DNA of 6,522 bases from Rhodopirellula sp. (GTDB taxonomy: Bacteria; Planctomycetota; Planctomycetia; Pirellulales; Pirellulaceae), in NCBI GenBank assembly GCA_002714565.1, contig PAXU01000032.1, positions 33,697 through 40,218 of the forward strand. Reading direction: 5' to 3'. The notes under the pieces were generated by a model. It searched no databases. It saw nothing but the letters and a program-made list of their open reading frames with translations, and was not told the origin of the DNA. Of the stretch, positions 1 through 5,089 are shown piece after piece (the stretch's first letter is position 1; every line of letters starts with the position of its first letter). A program made the translations under genes and the position numbers.

Positions 1-350
1 AGAACGTTGTCTTCATTTGGGGATTCAACAAAGGCGGCCAGACCATCGTCCCGCAATTGAGGAATCAATTCATTTCCACGTGTAATGGCATCTTCCCATT
101 CTTTCTTGATGCCATTTACTTCGCTAATATCCGCTTCGTTGAATCGGACACGAAGTTGTTGCAAGGTCTTTAGAATTCCACGCCACTCTTCAAGCGTGGC
201 CTCGTACTTGGTTCTGGCCGGGCCCTTTAATCCCCCAATCCCACCGTCTTGATTTTGTCCAAACACACTAAAAACTGAGTTGGATGTACATATTGGTGCT
301 ACAGCAATGGCAGCCACAAGTAACACAATCATTACAAAACGCTTTGTCAT
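1..350 (-). CDS. Secreted protein, N-terminal fragment (function unknown)
   Basis: The reading frame starts at the ATG at 350-348 and stays open to the left edge, giving 116 complete codons; the C-terminal part lies outside the window. The first residues (MTKRF) are basic and are followed by a hydrophobic run at about residues 5-20, as in a signal peptide, so the product is probably exported. Cys21 follows A-P-I, which is not a good lipobox, so a lipoprotein is unlikely. A Gly-rich stretch at 36-43 leads into a charged, probably helical segment (about 45-100) with W56 and W85, then P-Q-L-R and E-S-P-N-E-D near the end. A purine-rich AGAGAAG (364-358) lies 7 bases before the ATG as a weak ribosome site. 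The charged helical region after a signal peptide resembles the N-terminal part of planctomycete secreted peptidyl-prolyl isomerase-type proteins. That is a recollection of style, and no catalytic domain is visible here. It is divergent from rsmD. Confidence 0.7.
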   Translation of the reverse strand, partial: MTKRFVMIVLLVAAIAVAPICTSNSVFSVFGQNQDGGIGGLKGPARTKYEATLEEWRGILKTLQQLRVRFNEADISEVNGIKKEWEDAITRGNELIPQLRDDGLAAFVESPNEDNV

Positions 351-387
351 CACGCTACTTCTCTTGAATACCTGTTGGATTGAGAAT

Positions 388-397
388 TACCGCGGTA
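388..397. repeat. 10-base perfect palindrome
   Basis: TACCGCGGTA is its own reverse complement. It lies 38 bases upstream of the secreted-protein start in the divergent intergenic region, where a regulator could bind. At 10 bases it could also be chance, and no known operator is recognised. Confidence 0.3.
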
Positions 398-410
398 CAC
401 TCATCACCAC

Positions 411-446
411 GGTGTTTAACTAACTATATCATGGGAATGAAACACC
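411..446. repeat. Inverted repeat GGTGTTT / AAACACC
   Basis: GGTGTTT at 411-417 is matched by its exact reverse complement AAACACC at 440-446, with 22 bases between. The AT-rich spacer contains TATAGT on the minus strand (428-423), a possible -10 element for the leftward secreted-protein gene. I see no convincing -35 for it. The arms are too far apart for a terminator, and there is no T-tract. They could be paired protein-binding half-sites. Confidence 0.3.
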
Positions 447-490
447 CATTGGTATATTGTACGCAACCGACATCAATTCGGTTTATATCG

Positions 491-508
491 TGTGTCACTG
501 GTGACACA
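491..508. promoter_or_regulatory. 18-base palindrome, possible operator upstream of rsmD
   Basis: TGTGTCAC (491-498) and GTGACACA (501-508) are exact reverse complements separated by TG, giving 8-base arms. The site ends 38 bases before the rsmD ATG and directly follows a TATATC sequence (484-489) that could be a weak -10 element. No good -35 is visible at the right distance. A dimeric regulator bound here would sit near the start of the rsmD transcript. Alternatively, the transcribed repeat could fold as a short leader hairpin. It has no following T-tract on either strand, so it is not an intrinsic terminator. I do not recognise a known regulator's consensus. Confidence 0.45.
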
Positions 509-546
509 ACCGCTGCAATTTATGCCTAACAAGGGGTAATGTATCA

Positions 547-1155
547 ATGGCAAAACACAATTGGCAGCAACATACCACCTCGAAGCTGAGGATTATCGGC
601 GGAAAGCATGGTGGCCGGTCAATCCAGTACAGTGGAGATAAACGTACACGACCGATGAAGGAACGCGTGCGGGAAGCCATGTTTAATCTCGTTGGATCAG
701 CGGTTAAAGACACCCATGTTATTGATCTATTCGCTGGTACCGGTGCAATCGGTTTAGAAGCTATCAGCCGGGGTGCATCCAGCTTATTGATGATTGAGCG
801 GCATTTTCCAACCGCACGCATCATTAACGACAACATCCGGGAAATTGGTGAAGAGGATGTCTGTGAAATTGTTACCTCTGACACGTTTTTTTGGTTCAAT
901 CATCGTTTTGCCAAAGGACTGGTCCAATTGCCGAATCGCCCCTGGTCTGTTTTTTGTAGTCCGCCCTATGATTTGTTTATTGACATGGAATCTGAGATTC
1001 AAGCTCTCATAACGTCCTTAATGGAGCTGGCTCCGAAAGGTTCTATGTTTTGCCTAGAGTCAGATCAGCGGTTTGAAGTTGACCGGGTATTCCCTGATTT
1101 CACGTGGCAAACTCGCGAGTACCCGCCGGCCGTCTTACACGTAAGCCATCTGTAG
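547..1155 (+). CDS. rsmD: 16S rRNA (guanine-N2)-methyltransferase RsmD
   Basis: This 202-residue protein is close to the usual RsmD length. RsmD transfers a methyl group from S-adenosylmethionine to the N2 of G966 (E. coli numbering) of 16S rRNA in the small ribosomal subunit, in the cytoplasm. The family's N-terminal signature RIIGGKHGGR is at residues 15-24, followed by TRPMKERVREAMFNLV at 34-49. The SAM-binding glycine motif DLFAGTGAIGLEAISRG is at 60-76, and the acidic residue after strand 2 is E84. The catalytic motif IV reads SPPY at 138-141, where most relatives have DPPY, DPPF or NPPY; Ser here may be a lineage trait. The C-terminal part (about 150-202) completes the Rossmann-type fold. 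The start is chosen because AAGGGG (531-536) lies 10 bases upstream; the ATG at 539 is out of frame. It is divergent from the secreted-protein gene and convergent with dnaE, so it is probably transcribed alone. Confidence 0.93.
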   Translation: MAKHNWQQHTTSKLRIIGGKHGGRSIQYSGDKRTRPMKERVREAMFNLVGSAVKDTHVIDLFAGTGAIGLEAISRGASSLLMIERHFPTARIINDNIREIGEEDVCEIVTSDTFFWFNHRFAKGLVQLPNRPWSVFCSPPYDLFIDMESEIQALITSLMELAPKGSMFCLESDQRFEVDRVFPDFTWQTREYPPAVLHVSHL

Positions 1156-1164
1156 AGAATGTGC

Positions 1165-1196
1165 AAAGAAACTGCAGTAACAACCGTTATGCAGTT
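1165..1196 (-). terminator. Probable intrinsic terminator of dnaE
   Basis: On the minus strand, AACTGCA (1196-1190) and TAAC (1189-1186) pair with GTTA (1181-1178) and TGCAGTT (1176-1170). This forms an 11-base-pair stem with one bulged base (1177) and a 4-base loop (1185-1182). The strand then reads TTTCTTT, a short U-rich tract. The stem begins inside the dnaE TAA stop codon. The stem is only moderately GC-rich and the U-tract is interrupted, so efficiency is uncertain. On the plus strand no U-tract follows, so it is a poor terminator for rsmD, although the hairpin would still protect an RNA 3' end. Confidence 0.5.
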
Positions 1197-4100
1197 AAGC
1201 TCGATTTCGGCGATAGCCGCCACCATATCCGGCATTCACCTGTGGCTTTGGCCGATTAATCAGCATCTGGAGATTGCCAGGTCCAAGTAAATCGTCAAGC
1301 CGGCCGCGTAATTCCGAGGTCACTTCAATACCTTGAGCCTGTGATTTCATCCGTACTCGGCAGCCATCGGCCAGTTGAATCATGAATTCGAGACGTTGGC
1401 CACCGGGATATCCACGAGTAATTTCACGGATCCGGTTTACCATGTCATCGTCATGCTTCGTTTCATCGATGCGAATGATGATCCCTTCGGTGTAACGCGT
1501 ATCGAGCTCACTAAGAGGTATCAACTCGTTGATGATCAGGTTAGCTTCATCACCACCGCCACGTCGGTCCAGAACTCCACGAGCGACAAGAATCGAATCC
1601 GCTTCGACCAAGTGTCCTTGATCCGTAAAGTTGTTCGGCCAAAGTATGCAGCGGATATTCCCTTCTATATCTTCCAGATCAAAGTTGGCATACCTTGTAG
1701 GGGCACCGGGTTTACCGTTCTTAGTGTGAGCCAGTTTTATCGACGAGATCATACCTCCCATGATCACTTCGGCTCGATCCGGTAGCGGACCGATACTCTT
1801 GGTGCTGTGACTGCAGAACTGAGTAAGTTGATTGGCGTACTGTTCAAGTGGATGACTCGTCAAATAGTAGCCGAGCACTTCCTTTTCCATGAACAGCTTT
1901 TCTCGCTCTTCAAATTCAGGCACGTCAGGCAACATAACTTCCGCCTGGCCATTTTCTTCTTCGACGGCACCGAAGAGTGACTGTTGCCCACTTCGCTTGT
2001 CTGCCAAAGCAGCTTGCCCGGACTGGATCGCTCGGTCCACTATCTCCATCAATTGTCGGCGGTGGGCTCCAAAGGCATCATAAGCGCCCGCCTTGATCAG
2101 AGTCTCAATTGCAGATCGGTTGCATTGCGCTGTCTCAACGCGTTCGCAGAAATCATAGAGATCCGTGAATTCACCGTCGGCTTTTCGTGCTGCGACGATG
2201 GCCTCAGCTGCACTTCCACCACAAGCTTTAATAGCGGACAAGCCAAAGAAGATCTTCCCGTCAGCAACACTGAATTCAACATCCGATGTGTTTACACTTG
2301 GTGCGACCACTTCGATTCCCATGCGATCACAATCTTCAAGGTGCTCTACCAGAGAGTCTTTCTTCTTAAAGTTACGGCCGGGGATATCACCGCTGAGCAA
2401 TGCAGCCATGAACTCCACAGGATAATGGCACTTTAGGTAGGCCGTTTGATAGGCGATCAGTGCATAGGCCGTCGAATGACTCTTATTGAAGCCATAGCCA
2501 GCAAATTTGGTGATCATGACCCATAGTTCTTCGGCAAACCTGGCATCGAGTCCGCTTTCAACAGCGCCTTTGAGGAACTCCTCACGATTGGCATTGATGA
2601 TCGACTCTTTCTTCTTACTGATCGCCTTAATACACGTATACGCTTTGGCTAACTCGATTCCACCGAGGCGATTGAGGATTCGCATCACCTGTTCCTGGTA
2701 GACCATCACGCCATGGGTTTCGTTCAGAATTTCCTCGAGTACCGGATGTGCATAATTCGCTTCCTTGCGGCCATGCTTAACTTCTATGTATTCATCAACC
2801 ATTCCACCTTCGAGCGGTCCGGGACGATACAAGGCAGCTGTAGCGATGATGTCGCGGAAGTGGTCCGGCTTCATACGCTGAAGCAGATCGCGGATACCAC
2901 CACTTTCCAACTGGAAGACACCTTTTGTTTCTCCGCGGCATAAAAGTGCAAATGTCTCTTCATCATCAAGTGGGAATTTCAGCGGGTCGATGACTTTGCC
3001 GGTTGTCTCTTCGATTAGGTCAACGGCAATGCGCAGGATCGTGAGATTACGCAGACCCAGAAAGTCCATCTTTAACAGGCCGGCATCTTCAACATCGTTC
3101 ATCGACCACTGGGTGATAACATCCTGTTTGCCGGAAACTCGGCTAAGCGGCACGTATTCGGTAAGGGGTTTATCACCGATCACTACAGCTGCTGCATGCG
3201 TACCGACATTGCGAGCCAAGCCTTCGATACGTAGTGCGAGATCCACCATTTCACGGATTTCACCATCTGCTTCGTAGACGTCTGATAACTCACCACTTTT
3301 CTCAAGCGCCTTGGGCAAAGTAATTCCCAACTCTTCGGGAATCATTCCGGTAATTTGATTTACACGTGCCAGCGGAATTCCCAGAGTCCGGCCGACATCT
3401 TTAATCGCAGCACGTGCGGCTAAGGTGCCAAATGTACCGATCTGAGCAACATTTGCTTCACCGTACTTATCTTTGACGTAGCGAATGATCTCGCCACGAC
3501 GTTCCTTACAAAAATCGATATCGATATCAGGTGCTTCCAGACGGTTTTCATCCAGGAAACGTTCAAACAGCAGGTCGTACTTGATGGGACAAACGTGGCT
3601 TAAGTAAAGTGCATAGCAGACGATTGCACCGACACCGCTTCCACGCGCTGTTGTTGGTATCCCCTTCTCTCTTGCCTGCATGACGAAGTCCCAGCAGATC
3701 AGGAAGTAGTCCGGGAAGCCGAGTTTGTTGATTACGCCTAGTTCGCGGTCAAGCCGATCCATGACCACTTGAGACAACTCCCCCGCTGGACACATTTCTT
3801 CGTTGTCGGCATACCGTTCCTTCAGGCCTTGGATACAAAGCTCCCTCAGGTAGTCTTCCGAGGATTGCTGTTCTGGTGGTGCGAATGTTGGAAAGTGCCG
3901 CTTACCGAGTTCTAGATCGATATCAACCGTATTCGCGATTTCCTGAGATCGTGCAACCGTTTCTTCCAACCCGGAAAACTTCTCATACATCTCTTCCGGA
4001 GAGCGCAGGAAGTACTGGTTGCCGTCCATTTTCATACGGGATGTATCGGTGCGGTATCGTCCCGTATTGATGCAGAGCATCACATCCTGTGCTTCCGCAT

Positions 4101-4761
4101 CTTCCTTATCGACGTAATGGCAATCACTTGTGGCAACAGCGGGAATGCCGATTTGTTTTCCAATCTCAACGGCACCCTCTAGCTGGATACGTTGGATTTC
4201 GACACCGTTGTTCATGATTTCCAGATAGAACCGGTCATCAAATACAGATTGGAACCACTTGGCTACCTCGATTGCATTTTCCAGTTGAGGTGTGTCTCCC
4301 CAGCCCTTGAGAATGGCCTGACTGAATTCGCTCGAGACACAACCACTTAGGCAGATGATCCCCTCGCTGTGTGCTTCAAGTAATTCCTTGTCGATTCGTG
4401 GCTTGAAATAGAATCCTTCCAGGTAAGCTGCTGACGCCATTTTGACGAGATTCTGAAAGCCGGTCTTATTCTGGGCGAGTAGTGTGAGGTGATAGTTCGA
4501 GTCCTTCATGTTGCCAGCGGAGCGATCAGATCTAGCTCCGGGGGCGATGTAGGCTTCGTATCCGATGATGGGATTGATGTCGTTCTTTTTGCATTCCCGA
4601 TAGAATTGCAACGCTCCGTGTAGGTTGCCATGGTCGGTAATTGCCAGAGAATTCATTCCATGATCTTTAGCACGTCCAACCAGCTTTGGAATACTCGACG
4701 CGCCGTCGAGCAGGCTGTAATGCGTGTGGCAGTGAAGATGAACAAACGAACGCGACGACAT
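1195..4761 (-). CDS. dnaE: DNA polymerase III subunit alpha
   Basis: This is the replicative polymerase subunit, which extends DNA as part of the Pol III holoenzyme; at 1,188 residues it is close to E. coli DnaE (1,160). An N-terminal PHP domain (about 6-280) carries all nine metal-ligand positions of active PHP exonucleases: H10, H12, D19, H44, E69, H91, C141, D213 and H215. The palm and fingers carry ARGSGVGA (372-379), PDIDIDFC (411-418) with catalytic D414 and D416, and KMDFLGLR (564-571) with the third Asp, D566. A helix-hairpin-helix region lies around 880-900. QQSLF (926-930) fits the beta-clamp-binding motif. An OB fold follows at about 998-1080, then a C-terminal domain and a short Gly/Arg tail (1178-1188). 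The ATG start at 4761 is preferred: GGAGG lies 4 bases upstream and the protein then begins with the typical FVHLHCHTHYSLLDG. A GTG at 4839 would add 26 unconserved residues, lacks a ribosome site and lies upstream of the likely promoter. It is convergent with rsmD. Confidence 0.97.
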   Translation of the reverse strand: MSSRSFVHLHCHTHYSLLDGASSIPKLVGRAKDHGMNSLAITDHGNLHGALQFYRECKKNDINPIIGYEAYIAPGARSDRSAGNMKDSNYHLTLLAQNKTGFQNLVKMASAAYLEGFYFKPRIDKELLEAHSEGIICLSGCVSSEFSQAILKGWGDTPQLENAIEVAKWFQSVFDDRFYLEIMNNGVEIQRIQLEGAVEIGKQIGIPAVATSDCHYVDKEDAEAQDVMLCINTGRYRTDTSRMKMDGNQYFLRSPEEMYEKFSGLEETVARSQEIANTVDIDLELGKRHFPTFAPPEQQSSEDYLRELCIQGLKERYADNEEMCPAGELSQVVMDRLDRELGVINKLGFPDYFLICWDFVMQAREKGIPTTARGSGVGAIVCYALYLSHVCPIKYDLLFERFLDENRLEAPDIDIDFCKERRGEIIRYVKDKYGEANVAQIGTFGTLAARAAIKDVGRTLGIPLARVNQITGMIPEELGITLPKALEKSGELSDVYEADGEIREMVDLALRIEGLARNVGTHAAAVVIGDKPLTEYVPLSRVSGKQDVITQWSMNDVEDAGLLKMDFLGLRNLTILRIAVDLIEETTGKVIDPLKFPLDDEETFALLCRGETKGVFQLESGGIRDLLQRMKPDHFRDIIATAALYRPGPLEGGMVDEYIEVKHGRKEANYAHPVLEEILNETHGVMVYQEQVMRILNRLGGIELAKAYTCIKAISKKKESIINANREEFLKGAVESGLDARFAEELWVMITKFAGYGFNKSHSTAYALIAYQTAYLKCHYPVEFMAALLSGDIPGRNFKKKDSLVEHLEDCDRMGIEVVAPSVNTSDVEFSVADGKIFFGLSAIKACGGSAAEAIVAARKADGEFTDLYDFCERVETAQCNRSAIETLIKAGAYDAFGAHRRQLMEIVDRAIQSGQAALADKRSGQQSLFGAVEEENGQAEVMLPDVPEFEEREKLFMEKEVLGYYLTSHPLEQYANQLTQFCSHSTKSIGPLPDRAEVIMGGMISSIKLAHTKNGKPGAPTRYANFDLEDIEGNIRCILWPNNFTDQGHLVEADSILVARGVLDRRGGGDEANLIINELIPLSELDTRYTEGIIIRIDETKHDDDMVNRIREITRGYPGGQRLEFMIQLADGCRVRMKSQAQGIEVTSELRGRLDDLLGPGNLQMLINRPKPQVNAGYGGGYRRNRA

Positions 4762-4796
4762 CGGGCCTCCAATCCCAAATAGATTCCTTTCGTGAG

Positions 4797-4826
4797 AGTA
4801 TACCGCAGTTAGATGTCGGGTGTTAG
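4797..4826 (-). promoter_or_regulatory. Candidate sigma-70-type promoter for dnaE
   Basis: Read on the minus strand, CTAACA (4826-4821) matches 4 of 6 bases of the TTGACA -35 consensus and TATACT (4802-4797) matches 5 of 6 of the TATAAT -10 consensus. The spacer is 18 bases. Transcription would start near 4790, giving a leader of roughly 30 bases before the ATG at 4761 and placing the upstream GTG outside the transcript. ATCTAAC occurs twice, 14 bases apart (4828-4822 and 4814-4808), around the -35 and spacer. Confidence 0.45.
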
Positions 4827-4884
4827 ATATTAGACGCACGTCGAGGAAGACGGACGATGCAGGAAACGATGATGATATAGGTAG

Positions 4885-4917
4885 CCGCAGGGCTCGGCGC
4901 AGCCGAACCCGCAGGGC
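4885..4917. repeat. GC-rich hairpin flanked by 9-base direct repeats
   Basis: The sequence CCGCAGGGC occurs at 4885-4893 and again at 4909-4917. Between and overlapping them is a stem of 9 pairs with one mismatch: 4890-4898 (GGGCTCGGC) against 4902-4910 (GCCGAACCC), with a 3-base loop. The patch is far more GC-rich than the AT-rich DNA on both sides. This is the character of dispersed intergenic (REP-like) repeats found in many bacterial genomes. Only one copy is visible here, so that identity is a guess. Confidence 0.5.
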
Positions 4918-4921
4918 ATGT

Positions 4922-4952
4922 AGAAAGCTAAGTGACCACCAAGCTTTCTTTT
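4922..4952 (+). terminator. Terminator-like hairpin in the leader region of the decarboxylase
   Basis: AGAAAGCT (4922-4929) pairs exactly with AGCTTTCT (4942-4949) to make an 8-base stem with a 12-base loop, followed on the plus strand by TTT and then AATT. With the last stem base this gives a run TTCTTTTAATT. On the minus strand no T-tract follows. The stem is AT-rich and the loop is long, so strength is uncertain. No plus-strand gene precedes it, so it could end a small RNA or early leader transcript, or act as an attenuator 138 bases before the decarboxylase start. Confidence 0.4.
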
Positions 4953-5089
4953 AATTCTGCACGCCATTTACCCTATTAATTCGCCATCAAAACCTCTTTT
5001 AAGGCATGGGAATTAGATGCGTGTCTACCATTACACCAAGGGGCGAAGTGCGATTTCCTTTAGTCATCTATGGTAAGGAGCCTAAGGTT

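Larger units (their letters stand above)
4762..5089. other. Divergent intergenic region between dnaE and the keto acid decarboxylase
   Basis: These 328 bases hold no convincing protein gene on either strand. From left to right they hold the dnaE ribosome site and candidate promoter (4766-4826), a GC-rich hairpin with flanking direct repeats (4885-4917), a terminator-like hairpin on the plus strand (4922-4952), and about 120 bases of AT-rich sequence ending in the decarboxylase ribosome site (TAAGGAG, 5074-5080). No clear promoter for the decarboxylase is visible. TATTAA (4974-4979) could be a -10, but it lacks a good -35. Confidence 0.6.

Noticed and set aside
282..300. Possible lipoprotein signal at Cys21 of the secreted protein
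   Set aside because: The residues before the Cys (A-P-I) do not fit a lipobox, which needs G, A or S just before the Cys.
495..899. Minus-strand open frame of 134 codons opposite rsmD
   Set aside because: It lies almost wholly antisense to a well-supported rsmD, has no recognisable domain or ribosome site, and its composition is what a complementary frame gives.
1375..1785. Plus-strand open frame of 136 codons inside dnaE
   Set aside because: It is antisense to conserved dnaE coding sequence (OB fold and C-terminal domain) and shows no protein-family features.
1984..2436. Plus-strand open frame of 150 codons inside dnaE
   Set aside because: It is antisense to dnaE and has no motifs; several overlapping shorter frames in the same stretch show that long shadow frames are common here.
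3514..3530. Repetitive ATCGATATCGATATC-type sequence
   Set aside because: It encodes the D-I-D-I-D catalytic motif of DnaE (residues 412-416), so the repeat follows from the protein sequence.
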